Shown: positions 52,401 through 60,443, counted from the stretch's first letter. The stretch is DNA of 64,000 bases from Mycobacterium sp. Aquia_213 (GCF_026625985.1 NZ_CP113116.1:3658001-3722000), one strand, 5' to 3'. Numbers and translations are program-made. The notes: a model not told the origin generated them from the sequence alone.

Positions 52401-52661
52401 TATCCAAGACAGACTGCCGATGTCAGCAGCCGGGAAGGATCTTCGGATGTCGGGAAACGCGACGGGAACGACGGTCGTGTCGAGGAAAGTCAGGAAGGCG
52501 CCGGAAGAAGCGACCAGCAGAACCGCTACCGGCGACGGCTGGCGGCGATGGGTCAGCAGCACCAAGTCCCTGGCGGTCCGCAAAGAAAAGCGCGTCCCAC
52601 CGACGCGCACGCGGCGACGGGGTGTGACCTCGGCGACCGAGGGCACTGGCCCATCGCTCAT
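49449..52661 (-). CDS. MFS transporter fused to cNMP-binding and patatin-like phospholipase domains
   Basis: 1070 residues in three parts. Residues ~45-500 are an EmrB/QacA-type MFS transporter with 14 helices (FLDTTVVPVAFPDI, GRLADAFGRRRIF). Residues ~535-660 are a cyclic-nucleotide-binding domain (LFHEGDASDCLYVLCRGRLQV, GEVVGELGLL). Residues ~810-1000 are an NTE/RssA-like patatin domain, with oxyanion GGGGARG near 815, nucleophile GTSMG near 845 and the Asp of DGAVLEG near 960. The domain order matches Rv3239c and Rv3728. Plausibly couples lipid cleavage and export under cAMP control; not proven. Confidence 0.93.
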   Translation of the reverse strand: MSDGPVPSVAEVTPRRRVRVGGTRFSLRTARDLVLLTHRRQPSPVAVLLVASSGAFLTFLDTTVVPVAFPDIRRSFPAADIGSLSWILNGYSLVFAVFMVVAGRLADAFGRRRIFVFGVALFTVASGLCAAAGSVEALVGFRVLQGVGAAMLVPASLALVVEGFGAARRAHAVTLWGAAAAIAAGLGPPIGGLLVQWGGWRWVFLANLPLGIAMLTVASRVLVESRAPGRRRLPDLRGATLLAVALGLLALGLVKGGQWGWTSAGVTGSLVAGGLALVGFVMGSRSHPVPLIDPALLRIRSFVAGNLLSAVAVAGSYSYFLTHVLYLNYVWGYSQLKAALAVAPAALVAAVIAAVLGRVADRRGHRVIVMVGALIWAAGLGWYLLRVGPEPDFLHVWLPGQLLQGIGLGAVSPLLGSAALARLPEGANYATASAVNGAARLFGSATGVAVLVILIGKTEHGASEEALRRGWVMAACCFLAISIGAVFLGSTRNEHAQAVKPASAVAPHFEPSGPSRAVAPVERVPAVTNDADLLGRLPLFAGLDAVTVAELAHHAEEVELQAGSYLFHEGDASDCLYVLCRGRLQVLQQDIVLRELGRGEVVGELGLLVDAPRSASIRALRDSTLLRLTWAQFDRIAERGALTALIRALAIRLHQAPPPAAPRPTSPAVVVAVIGVGADAPVQSVASALVTALSARLRVVDPGRVDRDGLDRAEQAADRVVLHASVNDAGWLEFCLRVADRIVLVAGDPAPPTAPLPPRAVGADLVLAGSPASREHRRLWEELITPRSVHAVDHRRLPNDLGPLAARIAGRSIGLVLGGGGARGLAHIGVLEELERAGVTVDRFAGTSMGAIIAASAAAGLDAAAVDAQIYECFVRRNPLGDYTVPIKGLIRGRRTAALLRDAFGERLVEELPKQFRCVSVDLVARRAVVHRRGPLADAVGCSLRVPGLYPPQVYNGQLHVDGAVLEGIPAVALAGSEGPLIAVNVGFEPDDSSTRPDSPPNVPGIGDTLLRTMAIGGQMAVESALAQVQVVIRPDIRAIGFLEFHQIDAAREAGRVAARAAMPQITALL

Positions 52662-52824
52662 CGTTCAACCTCCCTGTCCTCGCGGCAGTCTACGGTTAGA
52701 CGGCCTCCGTATCGATCCGATTCGCCCGGTCGGCACCGAAGTTGCGGGCCCCCAGCGTATTAGGCGGTTATAGTCCAGCGATCAGAACCTGATGGGAAGC
52801 TCATCATCGTCATAATCGCGCGTT

Positions 52825-52846
52825 CTCAACGTCGATTCTCGTTGAG
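52825..52846. repeat. inverted repeat upstream of the 128-residue gene
   Basis: CTCAACG, 8-base spacer, CGTTGAG: perfect 7-base arms, 73 bp before the GTG at 52920. The rest of the 258-bp gap 52662-52919 shows nothing else I can interpret. Could be an operator or a short stem. Confidence 0.5.
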
Positions 52847-52919
52847 GCAGTTCATTGTTCACCTTCACGACACTGTCAACACCTGAAATGCCGAGGGCCG
52901 ACACGGTAAAATCCCGCCC

Positions 52920-53306
52920 GTGCAAACGAGATTGCGTTTTGCGGGGTGGTTTCTCCCATTGTCGATGCCCCTCGGAGTTGGCCCCATGAACAGCAAGGCG
53001 CGCGTTGAGGCAGGGACGCTGCACGTGAAGATGGGGTGGGCCTTTAACGCCGACATCCCGTTGACGTCGATCACGAGTATGAAGGCGATCACGAGGGCCG
53101 AGGCGAAGAGCGCCCGGATTTACGCGCTTGGTGTGCACGTTTGGGGCGACCGCTGGTTGGTCAACGCGTCGTTGGACGGGCTGGTGGCCCTGACGATCGA
53201 GCCAGCAGTACAGGCGACGGCGTGGCGAAAGTCGGTGCCGCTCAAGGAGTTGTGGGTCAGTGTGGCTGACCCAGATGTGCTCATCGCCGCGTGTACGGCG
53301 AACTAG
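52920..53306 (+). CDS. hypothetical protein, PH-like beta protein
   Basis: 128 residues from the GTG at 52920. No signal or membrane segment; the sequence is beta-rich, with GTLHVKMGWAFNADIPLTSITSMKAI, a conserved-looking RIYALGVHVWGDRWLVNAS and VALTIEPAV, then a C-terminal helix. The pattern resembles bacterial PH-domain proteins found in many mycobacteria, but I recognise no function. It lies alone between the patatin fusion (divergent) and the second mmpL (convergent, 70 bp). Confidence 0.72.
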   Translation: MQTRLRFAGWFLPLSMPLGVGPMNSKARVEAGTLHVKMGWAFNADIPLTSITSMKAITRAEAKSARIYALGVHVWGDRWLVNASLDGLVALTIEPAVQATAWRKSVPLKELWVSVADPDVLIAACTAN

Positions 53307-53376
53307 CCGGATCGCACGCGTCAGTGTCGTCGTAAACTCGTTCTCGAGTTTCGTTGTGGCCCAACATGATCCCTGC

Positions 53377-56259
53377 TCAATGGTCGTCCTTTGGCAGCAG
53401 CAGCGCGCGGACCAAGGGTCGGGGCCCGACGGGGCGAAGTAGCTCACTGGCCGGGCGGGGCCGCACTTTCTGCGGCCACCAAAACCAGCGTCCAAGCAGC
53501 ACCGCGAGGCTCGGCGTCATGAAGGAGCGCACGATCAGCGTGTCGAACAGCAGACCCAGCCCGATCGTGGTTCCCATCTGTCCGATGACCCGCAAATCGC
53601 TGAAGATAAACGCGGCCATGGTGACGGCGAATACCAGGCCGGCGAACGTCACGACCGAGCCCGTCCCACCCATTGACCGAATAATTCCGGTTTTCAAGCC
53701 GGCCCCGATTTCCTCTTTGAACCGGGAGACCAGCAGCAGGTTGTAGTCCGATCCCACCGCCAAGAGCAGAATCACCGACATCGCAAGCACCATCCAGTGC
53801 AGTTCAATGCCGAGAAGGTCCTGCCAGACAAGCACAGAGAGCCCGAAAGAGGCGCCCAGCGAAAGCAACACGGTGCCCACGATGACGACGGCGGCAACCA
53901 CACTTCGGGTGATGATCAGCATGACGATGAAAATCAGACCGGCCGCGGCCATCCCGGCGATCAGGAGATCATATTTGGCGACTTCGCGGAGGTCCTTGTT
54001 CGCCGAGCCGGTGCCGCCGAGGTAGATCTGGGCGCCCTCCAAAGGGGTTCCCTTGATGGCCTCCTCGGCGGCCCGCTTGATGGGGTCGACGTGGGAGATG
54101 CCTTCGAGGCTGTCGGGGTTTCCCACATGGGAGATGATGAAGCGCGCGGCCTTGCCGTCCGGTGACAGGAACATTTTCTCACCCCGCTTGAAGTCGGCGT
54201 TGTCGAAAACCTCGGGCGGTATGTAGAACGAGTCATCGTTTTTCGCGGTGTCGAAGGCCTTTCCCAGAGCGGTTGAATTCTTGCTCATGGTGTCCATCTC
54301 GTTGTAGAACGACGACATCGTGCTGTGCATGCTCAGCGTCATGTTCTTCATGACCTTCATCGACGCGATCTCCGGTGGTACCTGCGCTTGCAGCTGCGGC
54401 ATCAGCGAATCGAGGACGTCAAAGTCTTTCGTCAGATCTGCCAGCTTCTCGCTTAGCTTGTCGATGCTGTCCAGTGCGTCGAAGATCGACCTCAGCGACC
54501 AGCACACGGGGATGTCGAAGCAGTGTTTCTCCCAGTAGAAATAACTCCTGATCGGCCGCCAGACATCTTGGAAATCTTCGATCCGATTTCTCAATTCATC
54601 CGTGACAGCCGAAACGTCATGCGTTACACCGTCCATGTGGTGAGTATTTTTGACCAATTCGCCCATGACGTTATACATGCGCTGCAGTGCATCCATCGCT
54701 TGCTGCATCGCGTCAGCTTGCGTCAGCATGTCGGCCATGCGGTCCTTCAGATACTTCATGTTCTCGATCTGCCCCGTGTTTTGCATGCTGATCAAGAACG
54801 GTATCGAGCTATGCGCGATAGGAGTGCCCAAGGGCCGGGTTATCGCCTTCACCTGCGCGATGCCGGGGATGTGAAAGACGCCTTTGGCCACCCTATCCAA
54901 GATGAGCATGTCTGCCGAATTCCGCATATCGTGATCCGACTCGAGCAACAGGATCTCGGGATTTATCCGCGCCGATGGAAAATGTCGGTCCGCCGCCGCG
55001 TACGCGATATTGGCCGGCGTATCGTTAGGCAAGTAGAAACGAAGGGCGTAATTTGGCTTGTATCCAGGCAGGGCCAGCAGGCCGATAAGGGCGACCGCGA
55101 CCGACACCACGAAAATCGGTGCGGGCCAACGGACAATCGCGGTTCCCGCCCGTCGCCATCCCCGAGTGTCCATGTTTCGCTTGGGGTCGCAAAGCTTGAG
55201 GAAACTGCCCATGGTCAATATGGCGGGCGCCATCGAGAGGGCGCCGAGGACCGCGACAAGCATGGCGATTGCGCACGGAAATCCCAGCGTTTGAAAATAG
55301 GGGAAATGAGTGAAGCTGAGACAGAACATTGCGCCGGCAATGGTCAGGCCCGAACCCAAGACCACATGGGCTGTCCCGTGATACATCCTATAGACGGCCG
55401 TTTCCCTATCCGTGCCGGCGTGACGCTCTTCTTGGTAACGGCCAAGAAAGAATATCGCATAGTCGGTACCGGCGGCGATGACTATCAGCACGACCAGGTT
55501 AACCGCGAAGGTTGAAAGCCTAATGATGTCATAGTGAGCCAGAAAGGCGACTATTCCCCGAGCGGCGCCCAGCTCAATAAATACCATCGCCAGGACCACT
55601 ATTACGGTGACAATAGAGCGGTAGAAAAAAAGCAACATCAAAAAAAGCACCGCGATACTTATCAGGGTGACCTTTGCGATACTTTTGTCGCCGACCTCGG
55701 ACTGATCGGCAGTGACCGCCGCGGGGCCGGCGACGTAGGCCTTGACGCCGGGCGGAGCCGGTGTGGTGCCCACGATGTGCCGCACGGCCTCGACGGATTC
55801 GTTCGCCAAGCTCTCACCTTGGTTGCCCGCTAGAAACACCTGGACGTAGGCCGCTTTGCCATCCGAGCTTTGCGAGCCGGCCGCCGTCAGCGGATCCCCC
55901 CAGAAGTCCTGGACGTGCTCGACGTGCTTCTTGTCCTGCGAAAGCTTGCGGACCAGCTCGTCGTAGAAACGGTGGGCCACATCACCGAGCGGCTGGTCGC
56001 CTTCGAGCACGATCATGACCGCGTTATCGGAATCGAACTCGTGGAACACCTGGCCGACACGCTTCATCGCCTGCAGCGAGGCCGCCCGCTGGGGGGCCAC
56101 CCCTACCGTGTGACCTTTTGCAACCACTTCGAGTTGCGGCACGGCGATATTCACAATGGCGGTGAGCCCCAGCCAGAACAGGACGATCGGCACCGCAAAC
56201 CGGTGGATCGTCCGCGACAGCAAAGGCGGGGACACAGATGGTGTGGGTTGGTCGCTCAT
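53377..56259 (-). CDS. MmpL-family RND transporter, second copy (MmpL4/5 type)
   Basis: 960 residues, paralogous to the MmpL at 45938-48796 with the same plan: AGTDYAIFFLGRYQEERHAG in the first half, VGSDYNLLLVSRFKEEI in the second, and a long helical periplasmic insertion around WRPIRSYFYWEKHCFDIPVC. Codon use here is visibly less GC-rich than in its neighbours. No tetR follows it. The ATG overlaps its mmpS stop. The C-terminal tail (RPVGPRPLVRALLLPKDDH) differs from the first copy. Confidence 0.93.
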   Translation of the reverse strand: MSDQPTPSVSPPLLSRTIHRFAVPIVLFWLGLTAIVNIAVPQLEVVAKGHTVGVAPQRAASLQAMKRVGQVFHEFDSDNAVMIVLEGDQPLGDVAHRFYDELVRKLSQDKKHVEHVQDFWGDPLTAAGSQSSDGKAAYVQVFLAGNQGESLANESVEAVRHIVGTTPAPPGVKAYVAGPAAVTADQSEVGDKSIAKVTLISIAVLFLMLLFFYRSIVTVIVVLAMVFIELGAARGIVAFLAHYDIIRLSTFAVNLVVLIVIAAGTDYAIFFLGRYQEERHAGTDRETAVYRMYHGTAHVVLGSGLTIAGAMFCLSFTHFPYFQTLGFPCAIAMLVAVLGALSMAPAILTMGSFLKLCDPKRNMDTRGWRRAGTAIVRWPAPIFVVSVAVALIGLLALPGYKPNYALRFYLPNDTPANIAYAAADRHFPSARINPEILLLESDHDMRNSADMLILDRVAKGVFHIPGIAQVKAITRPLGTPIAHSSIPFLISMQNTGQIENMKYLKDRMADMLTQADAMQQAMDALQRMYNVMGELVKNTHHMDGVTHDVSAVTDELRNRIEDFQDVWRPIRSYFYWEKHCFDIPVCWSLRSIFDALDSIDKLSEKLADLTKDFDVLDSLMPQLQAQVPPEIASMKVMKNMTLSMHSTMSSFYNEMDTMSKNSTALGKAFDTAKNDDSFYIPPEVFDNADFKRGEKMFLSPDGKAARFIISHVGNPDSLEGISHVDPIKRAAEEAIKGTPLEGAQIYLGGTGSANKDLREVAKYDLLIAGMAAAGLIFIVMLIITRSVVAAVVIVGTVLLSLGASFGLSVLVWQDLLGIELHWMVLAMSVILLLAVGSDYNLLLVSRFKEEIGAGLKTGIIRSMGGTGSVVTFAGLVFAVTMAAFIFSDLRVIGQMGTTIGLGLLFDTLIVRSFMTPSLAVLLGRWFWWPQKVRPRPASELLRPVGPRPLVRALLLPKDDH

Positions 56260-56702
56260 GCGGACTTCACCAGGCAGTACGTCTGGGCTTTCACTCCGCT
56301 AATGGGCCTTTCGTCCTTGACGACCCCATTCACGATGATGCGACAGCCGATAAAGTCTGCGTCGCTCTGAGCCACCACATTGACACTGACTGAGGGCGCC
56401 GTCGTGGTTACCGAAAGCGACCACGGAAGCGTGGTATCGAGAATCTGCTGCGGCTGAGCGTCTACATCTAAGTAGTTGATGGTTGCGACGGCACCGGGAA
56501 CGCCGAAGACTTCGTAGGTCACCTGCTTGGGGTTGAACGGCTTGGTGTCATCAGACATGGCACTGACAGCCGGCGGGCGGGGGTCAACGCCAAAGATGCC
56601 GCGCACCCGATAGACGGCCAACCCCACGACAGCCACCACGGCCACGATGATCAGTGGCATCCACATTCGTGTTACCACGCTCGTAACCGAAATGCCTCTC
56701 AC
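56256..56702 (-). CDS. MmpS accessory membrane protein, second copy
   Basis: 148 residues from the GTG at 56702 (VRGISVTSVVTRMWMPL), chosen because GGAAGG lies 6 bp upstream; the frame is open to 56942, but that leader is not MmpS-like. A membrane helix (residues ~14-35) and the MmpS beta domain (KPFNPKQVTYEVFGVPGAVATINYLDVDAQPQ, GCRIIVNGVVKDERP) follow. Translationally coupled to mmpL. Confidence 0.87.
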   Translation of the reverse strand: MRGISVTSVVTRMWMPLIIVAVVAVVGLAVYRVRGIFGVDPRPPAVSAMSDDTKPFNPKQVTYEVFGVPGAVATINYLDVDAQPQQILDTTLPWSLSVTTTAPSVSVNVVAQSDADFIGCRIIVNGVVKDERPISGVKAQTYCLVKSA

Positions 56703-57270
56703 CCAACGCCTTCCGTTAAACCCACGAACACTCTTGCCCGGGCTTCCCTTGAAAACATGGGCTTCCTTACGCCGTCTGGGGTCGTATGGCCGTGATCTTC
56801 TCGTAGTCGACGGTTGGCAGCAACCTGACTGAAACTGTGTCGACGCCGGGGCGCCTGTTGCCTCACGTCGAAATGAATCGCCCCGGCGTGCCCGGTCACT
56901 TTGTTTTTGAGCTCCCGACCGGACCGTGGGGCCGGTGTTCACCGTAGTGCGCCGCCTTCGGTTCCGCTGGTGAAAGTCTCGGTACCGTCCGTATTGTCTG
57001 TGGCGGTTTGGATCAGTGACGCGTCGGCCAGCGGCTTGTTCTTCAGCGCCGTAGTTTGGCGGCGGTCTCGGGCGAATTCTTCAGCTGCTGCCGTTTACCC
57101 GAATTGGCTCTATTGGCTACCCGATGAGCGCAATTGACTTGTCGCCGGGGCCCGGGGTGGGTAGGCATGGCCAGCAAAGCCCTTGCCGGGCACCGGCATG
57201 GCCCGTGGTAGCCCATCCGGCGACCGGATCGAGCAAAAAATGTCGCCCTGACCGGCATAAACAGCTTGTG
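56703..57270. other. intergenic region between mmpS and the tRNA cluster
   Basis: 568 bp without a supportable gene; open frames here lack family resemblance. It should contain the mmpS-mmpL promoter on the minus strand. An 11-base inverted repeat, ACGCCGGGGCG (56843-56853) and CGCCCCGGCGT (56879-56889) with a 25-base loop, is the only strong structure. It lies in the likely 5' leader of mmpS. Confidence 0.6.
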
Positions 57271-57342
57271 TGGTCCCGGCTGGGATCGAACCAGCGACCT
57301 TCCGCGTGTGAAGCGGACGCTCTTCCACTGAGCCACGGGACC
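57271..57342 (-). tRNA. tRNA-Val (anticodon CAC)
   Basis: Acceptor GGTCCCG pairs with CGGGACC and discriminator A. The D arm is GCTC..GAGC, the anticodon stem TCCGC/GCGGA holds loop TTCACAC, and the T arm contains GGTTCGATCCC. 3' CCA is not encoded. Confidence 0.95.
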
Positions 57343-57523
57343 GGCACCGAGAGGCGAACGAGGGAGAAGACTAGCACGAACCGCCGGTTACCAGCACGTG
57401 CCTTATGCGCCTCCCGGGGTCGCGCTATAGCCTAGAGCGACAACGCGCCGAGAGATTTGTGTGCGCCCGTTCAGGTGGACTATCGTCGTCCTTCGCACCG
57501 GGCGACGATCTCGCCCGTTGCGC

Positions 57524-57596
57524 GCGGATGTAGCGCAGTTGGTAGCGCATCACCTTGCCAAGGTGAGGGTCGCGGGTTCGAATCCCGTCATCCGCT
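57524..57596 (+). tRNA. tRNA-Gly (anticodon GCC)
   Basis: Acceptor GCGGATG pairs with CATCCGC, discriminator T. The anticodon stem TCACC/GGTGA encloses TTGCCAA; the T loop is in GGGTTCGAATCCC. CCA not encoded. Confidence 0.96.
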
Positions 57597-57625
57597 CGAA
57601 GGTGTAAGAGGCATCAATCCCCCGC

Positions 57626-57699
57626 GGTGGAGTGGCCGAGTGGTGAGGCAACGGCCTGCAAAGCCGTGCACACGGGTTCGATTCCCGTCTCCACCTCCA
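57626..57699 (+). tRNA. tRNA-Cys (anticodon GCA)
   Basis: Acceptor GGTGGAG pairs with CTCCACC, discriminator T, and CCA is encoded. The anticodon stem ACGGC/GCCGT encloses CTGCAAA; T arm CGGGTTCGATTCCCG. Confidence 0.95.
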
Positions 57700-57712
57700 A
57701 ATTTTTCTCCCA

Positions 57713-57787
57713 GCGCGATTAGCTCAGCGGGAGAGCGCTTCCCTGACACGGAAGAGGTCACTGGTTCAATCCCAGTATCGCGCACCA
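57713..57787 (+). tRNA. tRNA-Val (anticodon GAC)
   Basis: Acceptor GCGCGAT pairs with ATCGCGC, discriminator A, CCA encoded. The anticodon stem CTTCC/GGAAG encloses CTGACAC; T arm CTGGTTCAATCCCAG. It is the last gene of the cluster, and its 3' end borders the accessory segment. Confidence 0.95.
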
Positions 57788-58043
57788 GAGTTCCACGCAG
57801 CTCATCTACGGTAGTTAGATACACAAACAACAGGCCCATGACCTCAATGTGACCTGACCATCCTCGATGGACTACGAGACAGCATTCGACGCAGATACTG
57901 AATGCCCTTCAGGCCAACACGATCCACCCGCCGCTCCCATCGTGGAGTCCGGCATGGCAAAAAGTAGTGCCGCCGCCCGGTCAGGTAGCCGCCTCCGGCG
58001 GCACGCCCGTTTCCCGTCGCATTCCCGGCTTAGGCTCGGAGGT

Positions 58044-58304
58044 ATGAGTGTGGACGACGACGAGGCCGACCGCTGGCGAGGCCTCACCGCTGGGGGTGCT
58101 CGGTTCCTCGCCGACGCGATGGAGCGTTACGAGGCGACGACCCTTGGTGGGCTGCTAGAGATATGGCGCTGTGAGGGTGTCACCGTCGAGGGCGTCGAAT
58201 CCGGTCCGGTGGAGGCGCTGGTACGCGCCGAACTTGCCTACTTGGGTATAGACCCCGATACCAGGCCACCGCACCTGACCGTGATTGACGGCGGGACGCC
58301 GTAG
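58044..58304 (+). CDS. hypothetical protein
   Basis: 86 residues from ATG 58044 (MSVDDDEADRWRGLTAGGARF), preceded by a good CGGAGG. Acidic and helical, with ADAMERYEATTLGGLLEIWRCEGVTVEGVE; no recognised family. The frame is open back to 57867 but lacks a ribosome site there. First gene after the tRNA cluster. Confidence 0.65.
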   Translation: MSVDDDEADRWRGLTAGGARFLADAMERYEATTLGGLLEIWRCEGVTVEGVESGPVEALVRAELAYLGIDPDTRPPHLTVIDGGTP

Positions 58305-58414
58305 CCGATGCACGCGGCGACGTCGTCGAATTCGGTTCCAAGCACCATCGGGGAACCAAGCAAAGAAGTAACGTTCCGCCTGCTGTCAGTTTGCCAACTA
58401 GAGAGGAACAACTC

Positions 58415-58741
58415 GTGGATGACGAATGGCAGGTAGTGGAGGGAACCGGAGGCTGGATGGCCATGCCGGGGTTCGGTGAGATCGACCCGCGTCGTGACAA
58501 CGAAGCGGGGGGACGCCAGTACTTCACAGCCAAGACCGACAACGGCGAGGTCGCACAGGCGAAGGGCGAATTCATCACCGAAGGCCCTGCAACTTGGCAC
58601 TACGTGCCTGACTCGCCCTTCTGGTTGGCCGACAGTACCGGGCGCTGCGTTGAGGTCGAGATCTCCCACTTGCCGGGAGGCTGCTACGCCGTGAACTATC
58701 GCCCCGGACACTGGCCCACCGACCTGACCGGCGGCTGGTAG
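58415..58741 (+). CDS. hypothetical protein
   Basis: 108 residues from the GTG at 58415 with GAGAGGA upstream. Rich in Trp, Gly and acidic residues (EWQVVEGTGGWMAMPGFGEIDPRRDN, TWHYVPDSPFWLADS); predicted beta. Unknown family. Ends 1 bp from the convergent membrane protein gene. Confidence 0.6.
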   Translation: MDDEWQVVEGTGGWMAMPGFGEIDPRRDNEAGGRQYFTAKTDNGEVAQAKGEFITEGPATWHYVPDSPFWLADSTGRCVEVEISHLPGGCYAVNYRPGHWPTDLTGGW

Positions 58742-58742
58742 C

Positions 58743-59282
58743 TCACCCGGTCCGTAGTTTCTTGGTGCTCCATTGCCCCAGCTCTGATCGCCAGGTGACG
58801 GTCACCTGGACCTGCTGACGCTGCTTGCCGTCGATGAATTCTGCAAGGGTTCTCTCGGCTTTCCGCCGAGACTCACTGCCCTCCGGTCCCATGAAGAGGT
58901 CTGGGCCCTTCACGAGTGCGGGGCCGTCTTCCGCCCGACTGGGCAAGCGGAACTCGACGTAATGTGGCCGCTCGTCGGAGGAGTCGATTTCGTCCCGATA
59001 CGGCCGCACCACATCAGCTTCCTCGGTCACGTGCTCAATTCCATACCTGGCTTTAACGGTCACTTCGTACGCGTTGTCCTCGCCAACGTTGACAACCCGG
59101 AACCGACCGGGGTCATCGTTCACTCGGCCGGCTATCCAGTCCACCACGGATCTCTCGGTGGCCAACACGTTCGCTGAACGCGCCTCTGAGACGGCCTTTC
59201 GCCCGTAATGGACTGCCGCCCAGAGTGAGCCACCGGCCAGGATGACCGTAGCGATGGTGAGCAGAAGCATGGCGACGTTCAC
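58743..59282 (-). CDS. hypothetical membrane-anchored protein
   Basis: 179 residues from the GTG at 59282. One N-terminal membrane helix (MLLLTIATVILAGGSLWAAVHY) then ~150 residues facing one side, with WIAGRVNDDPGRFRVVNVGEDNAYEVTVKARYG suggestive of an Ig- or beta-sandwich fold. Proteins of this plan are frequent in mobile regions of actinobacteria, but the role is unknown. Divergent from the DUF3800-like gene. Confidence 0.68.
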   Translation of the reverse strand: MNVAMLLLTIATVILAGGSLWAAVHYGRKAVSEARSANVLATERSVVDWIAGRVNDDPGRFRVVNVGEDNAYEVTVKARYGIEHVTEEADVVRPYRDEIDSSDERPHYVEFRLPSRAEDGPALVKGPDLFMGPEGSESRRKAERTLAEFIDGKQRQQVQVTVTWRSELGQWSTKKLRTG

Positions 59283-59391
59283 AGTGCTGAATGGTATGGC
59301 GTCGAATCCGGTAACTCCGTGGCGTTGCTTGAGGAATTAGCAATCATCGTCACCCTCCCATGCCGCAAAAGATGCCACCGCAAACATTGGC

Positions 59392-60132
59392 ATGCCCCGA
59401 CGGCTTGTCCGCACGCTGGAATACGGTGTGCGGGTGTCGCGTGGAGGATGGGTCCAGCAGAGCGGCGTCGAGACGATGCTGGCGCAGGCGTATGTGCGTG
59501 CACGCGGCGGGTACGTTGCGTTCCTCGACGAGACATTCCAGCTTGATGACTCAGATGCTAACCGCCGCGCCGAGTTCTACATGCTGTCCGCGGTCGTCGT
59601 TCATCGTGACGATCTCGCGGAACTCCGCGGAGGTCTACGCGAGGTCGTTGGTGGAGATTTCTGGCACACCTCCGACGAGCTAAAGACCCCCGAAGGTAGC
59701 GCTCGCGCGCGGCGTGTCGCCGAGTTTTTAGGTGACCCCCAAGGCAGCGAGGTGGGGATCGTAGCTATCAAGACCCCCGTCGCCGAGGGTGCGGGTGACG
59801 CCGCGCGCGCTGCCTGTTTCCGCCAGGTTGGGCGAATTCTGTGCGCAGGAGGCACGCCGCTGGTCGACGAGGGGGTGCACCTGATGATCCTTGAGCAGCG
59901 CCGTATGCAGAGAAACCGCAGCTACGACACCAGCATCGTCAAAGACCTGCGGAAGGAAGGCGCACTCTGCCGGCACTGCCATATGATCCAGATATCGCCA
60001 AAACACGAACACTTGCTGTGGCTTCCAGACTTGGTCTCATCGGCGGTACGGCACCATCACCTGGGCCAGAAGAGCGGCGTCGACCTGTTTGCGCCGCTGG
60101 CGCACATCCTGCACGTATCGAACTGCCCCTAA
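59392..60132 (+). CDS. DUF3800-like protein
   Basis: 246 residues. The pattern GYVAFLDETFQL (Asp46, Glu47) near the N-terminus, FYMLSAVVVHRDDLAELRGGL, FWHTSDEL, and a C-terminal LLWLPDLVSSAVRHHHLG is that of DUF3800, an RNase-H-like fold of unknown activity common in prophages and islands. A Cys-His pair (CRHCH) sits near 190. The start is uncertain: ATG 59392 is the first codon, and 59476 (MLAQAYVRARGG) is a good alternative. Confidence 0.7.
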   Translation: MPRRLVRTLEYGVRVSRGGWVQQSGVETMLAQAYVRARGGYVAFLDETFQLDDSDANRRAEFYMLSAVVVHRDDLAELRGGLREVVGGDFWHTSDELKTPEGSARARRVAEFLGDPQGSEVGIVAIKTPVAEGAGDAARAACFRQVGRILCAGGTPLVDEGVHLMILEQRRMQRNRSYDTSIVKDLRKEGALCRHCHMIQISPKHEHLLWLPDLVSSAVRHHHLGQKSGVDLFAPLAHILHVSNCP

Positions 60133-60443
60133 AAACAGAGCAGCCCCGGCGTGCCGTAGCTATAGACCGGGGCCAGACAGATCGTGGGGCCGAAGCCGCA
60201 GAATCCGTACCTTGCTCGCCTAAGAGTATGCCACTTCCATGATCACGTGTCCACAACTCCATCGAGGGATACGTCCTGTTCAGCGCACTGGCGGCCAGAT
60301 GTGCGACCGGTCACACCCAGGCCTGTTTTTATTTTCCGCGGCGGTAGATAGAGAGACCGCGACAGGGGTCGCGCATTGTCGCCGCTGAAAATCCGCAGTT
60401 CAACGGCCGCACGTGCAATAGATCACGATCAAGCTGAGGTTCA
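60133..60443. other. gene-free, highly structured region between convergent genes
   Basis: 311 bp. GCCCCGG (60143-60149) and CCGGGGC (60167-60173) form a stem just after the DUF3800-like stop, a plausible terminator. Further on, TTTTCCGCGGCG (60332-60343) pairs with CGCCGCTGAAAA (60380-60391) with one mismatch, enclosing a perfect inner hairpin CGCGAC-AGGG-GTCGCG (60358-60373). No coding frame is convincing. Confidence 0.6.

Noticed and set aside
57043..57336. Minus-strand 97-codon frame overlapping tRNA-Val(CAC)
   Set aside because: It runs through a complete tRNA gene and has no ribosome site or family resemblance.
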